Below, piece after piece: positions 9,339 to 18,412 of a stretch of 64,000 nt of DNA (within the stretch, counting starts at the first letter, position 1; every line of letters begins with the position of its first letter). Below the pieces are notes generated by a model that saw only the letters and a list, made by a program, of their open reading frames with translations, had not been told where the DNA came from and did no database searches. Source of the stretch: Brevundimonas naejangsanensis (lineage in GTDB: Bacteria > Pseudomonadota > Alphaproteobacteria > Caulobacterales > Caulobacteraceae); NCBI RefSeq assembly GCF_000635915.2, contig NZ_CP015614.1, forward strand, positions 310,001-374,000, in the 5' to 3' direction. The position numbers and the translations under genes were made by a program.

Positions 9339-10379
9339 ATGATCAAATACATCGGCTCAAAGCGGGCGCTTCTGGGCCATGTGGCGGGAGCGGTGCGGGC
9401 GGCTCTGCCTGAGGGCGGCATGGTCTGCGACCTGTTCTCCGGCACGGCGCGCGTCGGCCACCGGCTGAAGCGCGACGGCTTCCGCGTCTGGTCGAACGAT
9501 CACAACGCCTATGCCCATGTCCTGGCCACGACCTATGTGCAGGCGGACCGCGAAGTCTGGGCCGAGCGCGCCGAGGCCGTGCTGGCCGAACTGCGCACCG
9601 TGCAGCCAGAGGCCGGCTGGTTCACCCGCACCTTCTGCGAAGAGGCCCGCTTCTTCCACCCCGACAACGGCGCCCGTATCGACGCCATGCGCGAGCGCAT
9701 CGAAACGATGGGGCTGGAGCCGGAGCTTAAGTCCGTCGTCCTGGTCGCCCTGATGGAGGCGGCCGACCGCGTGGATTCCACGGCGGGCCTGCAGATGGCC
9801 TATATGAAGCAGTGGGCGCCGCGCGCGCTGAAACCGCTGGAGCTGCGCCTGCCCGACCTGCTGCCCGGCGTGGTTTCGGGACCGTGCGTGGCGACGCGTG
9901 GCGACGCCGTGGAGATCGCGACCGAGGTCGAGGCCGATCTGGTCTATCTGGATCCGCCGTACAATCAGCACTCCTATCTGGCCAACTACCACTGCTGGGA
10001 AAGCCTGGTGCTGTGGGACAAGCCTGAGACCTATGGCGTGGCGCGCAAACGGATCGATGTGAAGACGCGCAAGAGCGCCTTCAACAGCCGCCCCGGCATC
10101 GGCCCGGCCATGCAGTCGGTGATCGAAGGGCTGAAGGCGCCGAACCTGATCGTCAGCTTCAACGACGAGGGCTATCTGAGCCGCGAGGATCTGGTGGCCA
10201 TGCTGGCGTCGCGCGGTCACGTCCAGGTGCTCGATATCCCCTATCCCCGCTACGTCGGCGCCCGGATCGGCATCCATAATCTGAAGGGCGAGAAGGTCGG
10301 TGCGGTGGGGCGCCTGCGCAACGTCGAACACCTGTTCGTCGTCACCGATCGGCCCGTGGTCCTGCCGGTGGCCGCCTGA
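9339..10379 (+). CDS. D12-class DNA adenine N6-methyltransferase (orphan)
   Basis: A 346-residue protein with the D12 (Dam/DpnM) architecture: KYIGSKRALL at the N-terminus for SAM binding, the DLFSGTARVGH motif (FxGxG type), and the catalytic DPPYN at 205-209. It should methylate adenine in DNA with S-adenosylmethionine. No restriction enzyme gene lies nearby, so it is an orphan methyltransferase, possibly regulatory or a remnant. It starts 9 bp after pyk. The target sequence cannot be read from the protein. Confidence 0.88.
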   Translation: MIKYIGSKRALLGHVAGAVRAALPEGGMVCDLFSGTARVGHRLKRDGFRVWSNDHNAYAHVLATTYVQADREVWAERAEAVLAELRTVQPEAGWFTRTFCEEARFFHPDNGARIDAMRERIETMGLEPELKSVVLVALMEAADRVDSTAGLQMAYMKQWAPRALKPLELRLPDLLPGVVSGPCVATRGDAVEIATEVEADLVYLDPPYNQHSYLANYHCWESLVLWDKPETYGVARKRIDVKTRKSAFNSRPGIGPAMQSVIEGLKAPNLIVSFNDEGYLSREDLVAMLASRGHVQVLDIPYPRYVGARIGIHNLKGEKVGAVGRLRNVEHLFVVTDRPVVLPVAA

Positions 10380-10442
10380 CCTGACGGACGCGCTAGGGCG
10401 AAGACCGAAGGAACGAAGCTGGCGGCCTGTCGTTTTGCTGAC

Positions 10443-10688
10443 ATGCGTTCGTTTGCTTCTCCCCGTTCCCATAGTGATTTCGACACCGCGCGCCGCGCGG
10501 CGGGCGATCAGGCTGGGGCCTCCCGGTTCGGGCGGAGGCTGGCGATCGATACGACTTCCGCCAGCGTCAAACGCCCAGCGCACCGCGACAGCGTGGGGCG
10601 CGGGTTGGACGGATGGACCATCTTCCTGCTGGGCGCCCTCGTAGCGGGCATCATGGGCATGATGCTGGGCGGCGTCCTGTCGGTCTGA
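10443..10688 (+). CDS. Small membrane protein of unknown function
   Basis: An 81-residue protein. The first 57 residues are polar and Arg/Ser-rich, and the end is one hydrophobic helix starting DGWTIFLLGALVAG. The tail looks like a genuine single-pass anchor. There is no strong ribosome site before the ATG, so an internal start is possible. It fills the gap between the methyltransferase and the convergent rnhB, ending 4 bp from it. No family was recognised. Confidence 0.55.
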   Translation: MRSFASPRSHSDFDTARRAAGDQAGASRFGRRLAIDTTSASVKRPAHRDSVGRGLDGWTIFLLGALVAGIMGMMLGGVLSV

Positions 10689-10692
10689 ACCG

Positions 10693-11358
10693 TTAGGCGG
10701 CTTCCAGCAAAGCCCTGATCGGCGCCCAGCTGCGCCGATGCTCCGGGCAGGGGCCGAGCGCCTGCAGCGCCTTCTGATGAAGGGGGGCGTTATAGCCCTT
10801 GTGGCTGGCGAAGCCGTAGCCGGGGTAGGTCGCATCCATCTCGATCATCAGCCGATCCCGGGCCGTCTTGGCCAGGATGGACGCCGCCGCGATGGACAGG
10901 GAGCGGGTGTCGCCCTTGACCACGGGCGTCACCGCGCAGGGCAGGGGAAAGCGGTAGTTGCCGTCCACCAGGGCGTGCACCGGCGGATGGGCCAGGGCCT
11001 CGACCGCCCGCCGCATGGCCAGGCCTGTGGCGTGAAGGATGTTCAGCTGGTCGATCTCCTCGACCGAGGCGAAGCCGACGCCCCAGGCCAGGGCGCGGGT
11101 CTTGATGTCGATCTCCAGCACCGCGCGGCGCTTTTCGGTCAGGGCCTTGGAATCATCGATTCCCTTGGGCAGGTCGTCGGGGTTCAGGATCACCGCCGCC
11201 GCCGACACCGGCCCGGCCCACGGTCCCCGGCCCGCCTCGTCGATCCCGCAGATATGGCCGTTCCACGTCGACCGGGCCTCCAGCTCCAGCAGCAGTGTGG
11301 GGAAGGCGCGATCAGGCTTGCAGGGAGCTTTCGAGGCAGGGGCTTTAGGCGACGTCAT
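10693..11358 (-). CDS. rnhB: Ribonuclease HII
   Basis: A 221-residue endonuclease that cuts the RNA strand of RNA-DNA hybrids, including single ribonucleotides in DNA. The active-site acidic residues are visible in [10 protein letters not shown] (D40, E41), ALVDGNYRF and the [17 protein letters not shown] segment. The frame runs 28 codons further upstream into the tRNA spacer, but [10 protein letters not shown] at 11358 is a better start. tRNA-Ile2 ends only 83 bp upstream on the same strand, so read-through transcription is possible. Confidence 0.95.
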   Translation of the reverse strand: MTSPKAPASKAPCKPDRAFPTLLLELEARSTWNGHICGIDEAGRGPWAGPVSAAAVILNPDDLPKGIDDSKALTEKRRAVLEIDIKTRALAWGVGFASVEEIDQLNILHATGLAMRRAVEALAHPPVHALVDGNYRFPLPCAVTPVVKGDTRSLSIAAASILAKTARDRLMIEMDATYPGYGFASHKGYNAPLHQKALQALGPCPEHRRSWAPIRALLEAA

Positions 11359-11441
11359 CACGCCCCAGTGCCACGAAGCCCGGCCGGACGGAAGGCCTGC
11401 AAGACAGAGGAGGGCGGGTCGCGGCGCCGCCTCACGGCGCA

Positions 11442-11517
11442 TGGTAGGCCCGGAGGGACTCGAACCCCCAACCAGACCGTTATGAGCGGTCGGCTCTAAC
11501 CATTGAGCTACGGGCCC
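11442..11517 (-). tRNA. tRNA-Ile2 (anticodon CAT, lysidine-modified)
   Basis: A 76-nt tRNA on the minus strand with encoded CCA. The acceptor stem is GGGCCCG/CGGGCCT with one G-U pair, the anticodon loop CTCATAA and the T-loop GTTCGAGTCCC. CAT could mean Met, but the short D-loop (CAATGGTTAGAGC) and the TTGGT variable loop resemble isoleucine tRNAs whose C34 is converted to lysidine by TilS. Elongator Met is the alternative. Confidence 0.9.
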
Positions 11518-11707
11518 CCGAGCGCATGGAAGGCCGTGCCTAGCAGGGGACGCGTCGGCTGCAAAGCCGCCTTGGACCTGTCGCGCTTTTCACGCCGATG
11601 AATGGAACCTGCACGGGGGTCTTCCGCGTTCGTTCAGCTTGAAACGGTCAAGTTAGGCCGTGGCTGGCGAACACGCCCGCCTGAACGATTTCGACGGAGA
11701 CCTCCCC

Positions 11708-12478
11708 ATGACCCGCACCTCACGCGCCCTGATGATGGGCGCGGCCCTGATCACCTTGGCGGCGCCGGCCGTCGCGTCCGCCGCCTCTGGCGCTCAATCT
11801 CAGCCCGGCGGCGCTTCTCCGATCCAGGTGCACGCCATGGCGCAACAACCCGCCCTGAACCTGTCGGCCTACGGCGAGGTCAAGGTCGCGCCGGACCAGG
11901 CGACGATCAACTTCGGCGTGGTGACCGAGGCCCCGACGGCCCAGGAGGCCATGGCCCAGAACGCCCAGCAGATGACGCGCGTCATCGCCGCCCTGCGCCG
12001 CGCCGGCATCGCCGAGCGCGACATCCAGACCTCGGGCCTCAACCTGTCGGCGCAGTACGACTATCAGCAGAACGAACCGCCCAAGCTGCGCGGCTATCAG
12101 GCTTCGAACCGCGTCACCGTGACCATCAACGACCTGACCAAGGTCGGCGCGACCGCCGACGCCGTGGTCACGGCCGGCGTCAATCAGATCGACGGCATCA
12201 GCTTCGGCCTGAAGGATCCCAAGGCCGCCGAGGATCAGGCCCGCGTGCTGGCCGTGCGCGCCCTGCAGGACAAGGCGCGCCTGTACGCCGACGCCATGGG
12301 CGTGCAGCTGGGGCAGGTGCGCTCCCTGACCGAGGGCGGCGGCTACGTGCCGGAAGTGCGCCCTCAGGCCATGTACGCCCGCGCGGCGATGGACGCCGGC
12401 GGCGCCTCGACCCCGGTCTCAGCTGGCGAGCTGTCGGTCCGCATCGACATCAGCGGCGCCTACGACATCGGCCGCTGA
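11708..12478 (+). CDS. SIMPL domain (DUF541) periplasmic protein
   Basis: A 256-residue exported protein. The signal peptide ends near AVASA-AS, followed by a linker and a SIMPL domain from about residue 48, with typical LSAYGEVKVAPDQATINFGV and TSGLNLSAQYDYQ segments. The domain is common in bacterial envelope proteins, some linked to stress tolerance, but the molecular function is unclear. The ATG at 11708 places the signal peptide correctly; an upstream in-frame start would add 16 residues. It is monocistronic with its own terminator. Confidence 0.88.
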   Translation: MTRTSRALMMGAALITLAAPAVASAASGAQSQPGGASPIQVHAMAQQPALNLSAYGEVKVAPDQATINFGVVTEAPTAQEAMAQNAQQMTRVIAALRRAGIAERDIQTSGLNLSAQYDYQQNEPPKLRGYQASNRVTVTINDLTKVGATADAVVTAGVNQIDGISFGLKDPKAAEDQARVLAVRALQDKARLYADAMGVQLGQVRSLTEGGGYVPEVRPQAMYARAAMDAGGASTPVSAGELSVRIDISGAYDIGR

Positions 12479-12500
12479 TCCCGTCCGGATGAAATGATGA

Positions 12501-12529
12501 GGGCTCGCTGGCGACGGCGAGCCCTTTTT
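12501..12529 (+). terminator. Terminator after the SIMPL gene
   Basis: The stem GGGCTCGC (12501-12508) pairs with GCGAGCCC (12517-12524), followed by TTTTT. It lies 22 bp after the stop codon. Confidence 0.92.
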
Positions 12530-12627
12530 CATAGGTTTATTACCGTCCATTCATTTGACGGAGCGGACGCGGCCTCTATCCTCACGCTTGGCCGCTTCTG
12601 GCCGCGATCCTGGACGTCCGCCTTCCC

Positions 12628-14427
12628 ATGAAGCAGTTCTTCCTCACCATGCTGGGCGTCTTCGCCGGGCTTGTGGCCTTTTTCGTCGTCCTGCCCGTCG
12701 TGGCGCTGATCTTCTTCGCCATGGCGGCTGGCGCCTCCAAGCCTTCGACGCCCGCCCATACGGTGTTGGAGCTCGACCTGCGCAGCGGGCTGACGGACCA
12801 GACGCCGACCAATCCCTTCGCGGCCTTCAGCGGCCCCAGCATGTCGGTGGTTCAGGTCGTGGACGTCCTGGCCCAGGCGGCGGCCGACGACAACGTCAAG
12901 GTCCTGCTGGTGCGCGCGCCCGAAGCCGGCATGACGCCCGCCTCGGCCGATGAGGTGCGCCAGGCGATCGCCCGCTTCCGCGCCGCGGGCAAGACGGTCA
13001 TCGCCCACAGCCAGGGCTTCATGCCGGTGGGCGCGGTGATGTCCAGCTATATGGTCGCCGCCAGCGCCGATCAGCTGTGGCTGCAGAACACGGCGGGCTT
13101 CCAGGCCGTCGGTTTGGCGGCGGACAGCGTCTTCCTGGGCCGCGCCTTCCAGAGGTACGGCGTCAAGGCCGACTTCGAGCAGCGCTACGAATACAAGAAC
13201 GCCGTCAACGAGTTCACCCAGAGCGACTTCACCGCGCCGCACCGCGAAGCCATGCTGGCCTGGATGGGCTCCATCCACGACAACGCCATCGCCAACATCG
13301 CCCGCGACCGCAAGACGACGCCGGACGCCCTGAAGGCCGTCATCGAGGCCGGCCCCTATTCGGCCGATCAGGCCCTGTCGCTGAAGCTGGTCGACAAGAT
13401 CGGTCAGGTCGAAGAGGCCGAAGCGGCAGCCAAGACCAAGGCGGGCAAGGACGCCAAGATCGTCAAGTTCGGCGACTACGCTTCGCTGAAGGGGACGCGC
13501 ACGACGTCGGGCTCGGGCTCGGCCAAGTCGGCCATCGCCATCGTCGGCGGCGAGGGCGCCATCATGACCGGTCGCGGCTCCAACGATTCGCCCTTCGGCG
13601 GCGGCTCCAACATTCGTTCGGACGACACCGCCAAGGCCATCTATGACGCAATCGAGGACAAGGACGTGAAGGCCATCGTCTTCCGCGTCTCCTCGCCGGG
13701 CGGCTCGCCCGAAGCTTCGGAACAGGTGCTGGCCGCCGTGCGCGCGGCCAAGGCGGCGGGCAAGCCGGTGGTCGTGTCCATGGGCGCCTACGCCGCGTCG
13801 GGCGGCTATTGGATCAGCTCGGAAGCCGACTGGATCGTGGCCCAGCCCTCGACCCTGACCGGCTCGATCGGCGTCTTCGGCGGCAAGTTCGTGCTGGCCG
13901 ACGCCTTGGGCCGTTTCGGCGTCGACATGCGCGGTCTGTCGGTCGGCGGCGACTACGCCGACGCCTTCTCGCCGACGCAGACCTTCGATCAGGGCCAGCG
14001 CGCCGCCTTCGCCGCCTCGATGGACCGCATCTACGAAGAGTTCGTCGCCCGCGTCGCTAAGGGCCGCAAGCTGCCGGTCGAGCGCGTGCGCGAGATCGCC
14101 AAGGGCCGTGTCTGGACCGGCGCCCAGGCGCACGGCCTGGGTCTGGTCGATCAACTGGGCGGTCTGAACGAGGCTGTGGCTAAGGCCCGCGAACTGGCCA
14201 AGATCCCGGCTGAGGAGAACGTCCGCTTCAAGCGCTTTCCGCAACCGCAGTCGCCGTGGGAGGCGCTCGCTACCGCCTTCGGCGCCTCGGGCCAGGCCGC
14301 CGAGGCCATGGTCAAGGTCGGCCAGGTGATGGGCGATCCCGCCGCCCAGGCCGTTCTGAACCGGGTCGAAGTCGACCGGATGCGCAGCCGCGGCGCTGTT
14401 GTTCTGGCCGATCAGCCCGCCTTCTGA
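12628..14427 (+). CDS. sppA: Signal peptide peptidase SppA, long (67K) type
   Basis: A 599-residue inner-membrane serine protease of family S49 with two tandem domains, like the E. coli long form. An N-terminal membrane anchor spans about residues 5-35. The general-base lysine lies in the first domain at YEYKNAVNEFT, and the nucleophile serine in the second at YAASGGYW. SppA degrades signal peptides left in the membrane after secretion. It stands alone after a terminator and is followed by a small membrane-protein gene. Confidence 0.94.
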   Translation: MKQFFLTMLGVFAGLVAFFVVLPVVALIFFAMAAGASKPSTPAHTVLELDLRSGLTDQTPTNPFAAFSGPSMSVVQVVDVLAQAAADDNVKVLLVRAPEAGMTPASADEVRQAIARFRAAGKTVIAHSQGFMPVGAVMSSYMVAASADQLWLQNTAGFQAVGLAADSVFLGRAFQRYGVKADFEQRYEYKNAVNEFTQSDFTAPHREAMLAWMGSIHDNAIANIARDRKTTPDALKAVIEAGPYSADQALSLKLVDKIGQVEEAEAAAKTKAGKDAKIVKFGDYASLKGTRTTSGSGSAKSAIAIVGGEGAIMTGRGSNDSPFGGGSNIRSDDTAKAIYDAIEDKDVKAIVFRVSSPGGSPEASEQVLAAVRAAKAAGKPVVVSMGAYAASGGYWISSEADWIVAQPSTLTGSIGVFGGKFVLADALGRFGVDMRGLSVGGDYADAFSPTQTFDQGQRAAFAASMDRIYEEFVARVAKGRKLPVERVREIAKGRVWTGAQAHGLGLVDQLGGLNEAVAKARELAKIPAEENVRFKRFPQPQSPWEALATAFGASGQAAEAMVKVGQVMGDPAAQAVLNRVEVDRMRSRGAVVLADQPAF

Positions 14428-14547
14428 GCCGGGCCGGGACCGCAAAAGTGACTGGTGCGTGATGTCGCAGTCCATTGACCGTTCAGGTCGATGGTCCGAC
14501 ATTGCGCCTCAGGCGTTCATCCGGACGCTGAGAGAGGTTTTGAGTTC

Positions 14548-14871
14548 ATGATCAACTCCGACCCGATGGGCCCGCTGGGTTTCAATGCGCGCCGTCGGCC
14601 GGGTTCCGGCCTGCTGGCGCCCTTCTTTTGGGCGGCGGGTCTGATCGCCACCGCCCTGGCTGTCGCCGTGGGCGCGCTGTTGGCGGTGTTCACCGCCGCC
14701 GCCGTGGCTCTGATCGCCGTGGTAGGCGGAGTTCTGGTCTTCGTCGCGGGTTTCGCCCTGCGCGCACGACGCGCCATGACCGCCCGTCGTCGTCGGGATG
14801 AGGGCGTGATCGACGCCAAAAAGGTCGGCGACACCTGGGTGACGTACGGCTGGGAAAAGGAAGGGCGCTGA
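14548..14871 (+). CDS. Small membrane protein of unknown function
   Basis: A 107-residue protein starting MINSDPMGPLGFNARRR. It has a long hydrophobic stretch at about 22-68, enough for two membrane passes, followed by an Arg-rich segment and a conserved-looking end, KVGDTWVTYGWEKEGR. AGAGAGG lies at 14531-14537 before the ATG at 14548; an upstream in-frame GTG or ATG would add 19 residues. The next gene begins 23 bp later, so cotranscription with the amidase is likely. Function unknown. Confidence 0.75.
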   Translation: MINSDPMGPLGFNARRRPGSGLLAPFFWAAGLIATALAVAVGALLAVFTAAAVALIAVVGGVLVFVAGFALRARRAMTARRRRDEGVIDAKKVGDTWVTYGWEKEGR

Positions 14872-14894
14872 TCGGCCCGCATGATCTCCCGGCC

Positions 14895-15656
14895 ATGATA
14901 TCCTTCACCGACGCGCCGTCCCCTAACTTCGACGCCCGACGCGGCCCGCCGGACATGCTGGTGCTGCACTATACCGGCATGCCGACGGCCGAGGAGGCCG
15001 TGGCCCGCCTTCGCGATCCCGAGGCCAAGGTCTCGGCCCACTACGTCGTCGACGAGGACGGCTCGGTCCTGCGCCTGGTGGCGGAGGAGCGCCGCGCCTG
15101 GCACGCCGGGCGCGGCGCCTGGCAGGGCGAGACCGACGTCAACGCCGCCTCGATCGGCATCGAAATCGTCAATCCTGGCCATGAGTTCGGCTATCGCCTG
15201 TTCCCCGCGCCGCAGATCGAGGCGTTGATCGCGTTGATCGGCGACATCCGCACCCGCTGGTCCATCCCCGACGCCCGCATCATCGGCCACTCCGACATGG
15301 CGCCCGAGCGCAAGCAGGATCCCGGCGAGCTGTTTCCGTGGAAGCGTCTGGCCGAGGCTGGGCACGGCCTGTGGTTCGACCCCGCGCCCGAACGCATCGC
15401 CGCCCTGGGCGGGCCGCTGTCGCCGGGCGACGAGGGGCTGGGCGTCATCGTCCTGCGCTCTGGCCTGCACCGGCTGGGCTACGGCCTGCAACCCGGCGGC
15501 GCCTATGACGAAGAAACCCGCCTGACCGTCGAGGCCTTCCAGCGCCGCTGGCGGCCCGATCGCGTCGATGGGATCGCCGACGGCGAGACGCGCGCGCGCC
15601 TGGTCGGCCTGCTGCAACTGGCCTCGGTTGAGAGCGTGACGGGCGTTCTGGATTGA
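14895..15656 (+). CDS. N-acetylmuramoyl-L-alanine amidase (AmpD/PGRP type) with peptidoglycan-binding domain
   Basis: A 253-residue protein. Residues 1-160 form an amidase_2 zinc domain: first ligand H25 in VLHYTG, second in IIGHSDMAPERKQDPG near 135, which also carries the third acidic ligand. Residues about 185-245 form a PG_binding_1 helical domain (GLHRLGYGLQ, TVEAFQRRWRPD). It cleaves the bond between MurNAc and the stem peptide. No signal peptide is seen, so a cytoplasmic AmpD-like role in recycling anhydro-muropeptides is likely. It lies directly upstream of rnpB. Confidence 0.9.
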   Translation: MISFTDAPSPNFDARRGPPDMLVLHYTGMPTAEEAVARLRDPEAKVSAHYVVDEDGSVLRLVAEERRAWHAGRGAWQGETDVNAASIGIEIVNPGHEFGYRLFPAPQIEALIALIGDIRTRWSIPDARIIGHSDMAPERKQDPGELFPWKRLAEAGHGLWFDPAPERIAALGGPLSPGDEGLGVIVLRSGLHRLGYGLQPGGAYDEETRLTVEAFQRRWRPDRVDGIADGETRARLVGLLQLASVESVTGVLD

Positions 15657-15686
15657 CGCGGCGCCCTATCGCGCGCATCTAGCGCT

Positions 15687-16065
15687 CGCCAGACGGCCGG
15701 GCGGTCGCGGCGGGGGCTTGCTCCTGTCGAGGAAAGTCCGGGCTCCACGGTGAAAAGGCGGCGGGTAACGCCCGCCCGGGGCGACCCGAGGGACAGCGCC
15801 ACAGAAAGCAAACCGCCTGGGCTTCGGCTCAGGGAAGGGTGAAAGGGTGGGGTAAGAGCCCACCGCGTCGGCGGCAACGTCGACGGCATGGCAAGCCCCG
15901 CCTGGAGCAAGACCAAATAGGGACATCGCGCGGGGTTCGCTCTGCAGGGTTCACCGCCCCAGATGTCCGGGTAGGTCGCGAGAGCCGTCCAGCAATGGCC
16001 GGCCCAGAGGAATGATCGTCGCCGCTTTCGAGCGGAACAGAACCCGGCTTACAGGCCGTCTGGCG
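15687..16065 (+). ncRNA. rnpB: RNase P RNA (M1 RNA, bacterial type A)
   Basis: A structured RNA of about 379 nt that processes tRNA 5' ends. The ends pair over 12 bases: CGCCAGACGGCC (15687-15698) with GGCCGTCTGGCG (16054-16065). Conserved core elements are present: GAGGAAAGTCCGGGCTCC near 15729-15746, ACAGAAA near 15801 and GAACCCGGCTTAC near 16040. T-rich sequence after 16065 may be the terminator. The ends are set from the pairing and may be off by a few bases. Confidence 0.95.
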
Positions 16066-16448
16066 TTTTCTTTAGAGGCCCTAACGGCCGTTCGGCCTGC
16101 CTGAGGGCTGATATTCGCCCTACCGCGCGTTCGCGCTGCTGGAGGGCAGTCGCTCTTTTTTGACGCCGTCATCCTCGGGCTTGACCCGAGGATCCGGCCG
16201 TCCGTCTGCGCGTCGTCGGAGGTCGGGAACGCGCGGGCCGCTCAATCCTCGGGTCAAGCCCGAGGATGACGGTGTGGAGACGAGCGCGGGTCGGCGGCAT
16301 CGGCTTTGCCATTAACTATTCCGTTGAAATTAAGGCCTTAGAACCCGTCCACAGGCTGTGAATACTCACTTTGTTCCATGTATGTTCTGATTTTACAGTC
16401 TTTGCGAGGCCCGGCGAACCGCAAATTAGGTTAAAGGGTGTCAACTAA
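16066..16448 (+). other. Intergenic region between rnpB and the MraZ operator
   Basis: No gene is supported here. Most of the first half is the repeat at 16166-16272. From about 16300 the sequence becomes AT-richer (16310-16340 and 16370-16400), as expected for the promoter of the dcw operon, but no unambiguous -35/-10 pair could be assigned. No GANTC site was found in this stretch. Confidence 0.6.
16166..16272. repeat. Inverted repeat, family E
   Basis: Two 28-bp arms at 16166-16193 and 16245-16272 are exact reverse complements (core ATCCTCGGGCTTGACCCG), separated by 51 bp. Each arm also contains an internal partial palindrome. It looks like a dispersed palindromic element between rnpB and the dcw promoter. 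Confidence 0.9.
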
Positions 16449-16484
16449 TCCCATTGAGGCCCATTGTGTCCCATGCTATCCCAA
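16449..16484 (-). promoter_or_regulatory. MraZ operator: four TGGG repeats at 10-bp period
   Basis: CCCA occurs at 16450, 16460, 16470 and 16480, exactly 10 bp apart. On the minus strand this is four direct TGGGN repeats with 5-bp spacers. This is the known form of the MraZ binding site upstream of mraZ in other bacteria. The mraZ start codon is 89 bp downstream, so the site fits autoregulation of the dcw operon by MraZ. Binding itself is inferred. Confidence 0.85.
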
Positions 16485-16572
16485 TCGCTCATGAGTAGGG
16501 GCCGAACGCCCGACGCGTGGGCTTTCATCAACGGACTTCAGGGACGAGCCGCAGGGTTCGATAGGGCAGGGC

Positions 16573-17061
16573 GTGTTTCTCTCGACCTACGAGAAGCAGC
16601 TGGACGGCAAGCGCCGTCTCCTGATCCCTCAGGAATTCCGCACGGCCGAGAACGGCGCTGAACACGGCGTCTTCTGCTTTCCCTCCATCGAAGCCGATTG
16701 CCTGGAAGCGGGCGGCGACAAGCTGTTCGCCGAATATCGCGCGGTGATCGAAAGCCTGCCCTTCGGCGATCCCTACCGTTCGGCTCTGGAGGCCTCGATC
16801 TTCGGCGAGCAGAAGCCGCTGGCCTATGACTCGGGCGGGCGCATCACCCTGCCCGAACATCTGTGCGCCGAGGTCGACCTGTCCGACACGGTCGTCATCT
16901 ACGGCGTCGGCGAACGCTTCCAGATCTGGAACAAGGACAAGTGGGCCGCGCACCGCGCCGAGCAGCGCCGCATGGCGCGTGAGGGCCTCAAGCAGTTCGG
17001 CGAGATGCGTCGCCAGGCCCAAGGTCAGGTGATGGCCGCCAAGGCCGGAGGGGCGGCATGA
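16573..17061 (+). CDS. mraZ: Transcriptional regulator MraZ
   Basis: A 162-residue AbrB-fold DNA-binding protein, first gene of the dcw operon and its repressor. It starts [22 protein letters not shown], the first of two repeated SpoVT/AbrB-like motifs; the second is near residues 90-110 ([17 protein letters not shown]). The start is a GTG at 16573, with GGGCAGGG close upstream. It overlaps rsmH by ATGA. A matching operator of four TGGGN repeats lies upstream at 16449-16484. Confidence 0.95.
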   Translation: MFLSTYEKQLDGKRRLLIPQEFRTAENGAEHGVFCFPSIEADCLEAGGDKLFAEYRAVIESLPFGDPYRSALEASIFGEQKPLAYDSGGRITLPEHLCAEVDLSDTVVIYGVGERFQIWNKDKWAAHRAEQRRMAREGLKQFGEMRRQAQGQVMAAKAGGAA

Positions 17062-18020
17062 CCTCTCCCCACGCCCCCGTCCTGCTGGCCGAGGTGATCG
17101 AGGCGCTCGATCCCAAGCCGGGCGATGTCATCATCGACGCCACCTTCGGAGCCGGCGGCTACACCCGCGCCATCCTGGAGCGCGGCGCCGAAGTCGTGGC
17201 GCTGGATCGCGACCCGACGGTGCAGCCTTTCGCCGAGGCCGTCGCGCGCGACTTCCCGGATCGCTTCCAACTGATCCGCACCCCATTCTCGGGCCTGGCC
17301 GAGGCGTTCGAGGAAAGCGGCAAGGCCAAGCTGGACGGCGCCGTCTTCGATATCGGCGTCTCGTCCATGCAGCTGGATCAGGCCGAGCGCGGCTTCTCCT
17401 TCATGCGCGACGGGCCGCTGGACATGCGCATGTCCGATGAGGGGCAGACCGCCGCCGACATCGTCAACACCTGGGATCACGGGCCGCTGGCCCATATCTT
17501 CAAGCTGTACGGCGACGAGCGTCAGTCAGGCCGGGTCGCGACCGCCATCCTGCGTCGCCGGGTCGAGCAGCCCTTCACCCGCACGCTGGATCTGGCCGAC
17601 GTGGTGGAAAAGGCTCTGGGCGGCCGGCGCGGCGCCGCCATCCATCCGGCGACGCGCGTGTTTCAGGCCCTGCGCATCGCCGTCAACGACGAGTTGGGCG
17701 AGCTGGAGCGCGGGCTGGAGGCGGCCGAGGCGACGCTGGCGCCGGGCGGGCGGCTGGTTGTCGTCACCTTCCATTCGCTGGAAGACCGCATAGTCAAAGC
17801 CTTCCTGACCGAGCGCACCGGCAATGCGCCGGGCGGCTCGCGCCATGCGCCGGTCGCGGTGGAGACGCGCAAGCCCAGCTTCGACCTGCTGTTCAAAGGC
17901 GCGCGCGAGGCGGGCGAGGCCGAACTGGCCGCCAACCCCCGCGCCCGCTCGGCCAAGATCCGCGCCGCTGTCCGCACGGACGCGCCGGCCTGGGGCGCGG
18001 CGAAGGGGAGGGGCGCATGA
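17058..18020 (+). CDS. rsmH: 16S rRNA (cytosine-1402 N4)-methyltransferase
   Basis: A 320-residue SAM-dependent methyltransferase (formerly MraW) acting on C1402 of 16S rRNA near the P site. Motifs: [13 protein letters not shown] at the N-terminus, [14 protein letters not shown] for SAM binding, [19 protein letters not shown] and [13 protein letters not shown]. Both ends overlap neighbours by ATGA (17058-17061 with mraZ, 18017-18020 with ftsL), indicating translational coupling in the dcw operon. Confidence 0.97.
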   Translation: MTSPHAPVLLAEVIEALDPKPGDVIIDATFGAGGYTRAILERGAEVVALDRDPTVQPFAEAVARDFPDRFQLIRTPFSGLAEAFEESGKAKLDGAVFDIGVSSMQLDQAERGFSFMRDGPLDMRMSDEGQTAADIVNTWDHGPLAHIFKLYGDERQSGRVATAILRRRVEQPFTRTLDLADVVEKALGGRRGAAIHPATRVFQALRIAVNDELGELERGLEAAEATLAPGGRLVVVTFHSLEDRIVKAFLTERTGNAPGGSRHAPVAVETRKPSFDLLFKGAREAGEAELAANPRARSAKIRAAVRTDAPAWGAAKGRGA

Positions 18021-18412
18021 TCGCTGTCCCCGCCCCGGTCCAGCGGCTGTTCGAGTGGAAGGTGCGCGGCGTGCGCTGCGTCGAGATCATCGGCGTGGCC
18101 TGCGTCCTGGCCCTGGTCTTCTCGGTCTATATCGCCAAGGCGGCCGCCGCCCGCGAAAGCGCCGAGATCAGCCGCATCGAGCGCGACATCCGTGAAAACC
18201 GCCAGCGGGTCCGCCTGCTGCGCGCCGAGGTCACGCGCCTGGAGCAGCCCGCGCGTCTGGAGGCCCTGTCGCGCGAGATCGGACTGGGCCCGGTCGATGT
18301 GAAGAAGCAGGCGGGCGAGGCGACCCTGCCCGAAATCGCGCCGCCGCCGGCTGAGAAGCCCGCCGAACAGGCGCCTGCCGCGCCCGCCGCCGCTGCGGAG
18401 GTCGTGCAATGA
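18017..18412 (+). CDS. ftsL: Cell division protein FtsL
   Basis: A 131-residue bitopic membrane protein. A short cytoplasmic part precedes one membrane helix at about 22-40, followed by a periplasmic coiled coil (about 42-90, [20 protein letters not shown]) and a Pro/Ala-rich tail. FtsL scaffolds FtsQ, FtsB and the FtsW-FtsI synthase at the septum. Assignment rests on topology and position between rsmH and ftsI, as the family is poorly conserved. Both ends overlap neighbours by 4 bp. Confidence 0.9.
   Translation: MIAVPAPVQRLFEWKVRGVRCVEIIGVACVLALVFSVYIAKAAAARESAEISRIERDIRENRQRVRLLRAEVTRLEQPARLEALSREIGLGPVDVKKQAGEATLPEIAPPPAEKPAEQAPAAPAAAAEVVQ

Noticed and set aside
11602..12492. Alternative plus-strand frame overlapping the SIMPL gene
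   Set aside because: Its translation is Arg/Gly/Pro-rich without domains, and the SIMPL frame has a signal peptide and family motifs.
16166..16272. CRISPR-like repeats and other repeats as CRISPR array
   Set aside because: Only two inverted copies occur, not multiple direct repeats with regular spacers. No cas gene is present.
16310..16420. Chromosomal replication origin before mraZ
   Set aside because: The stretch is somewhat AT-rich, but no cluster of DnaA boxes was found and no origin-linked gene lies near.
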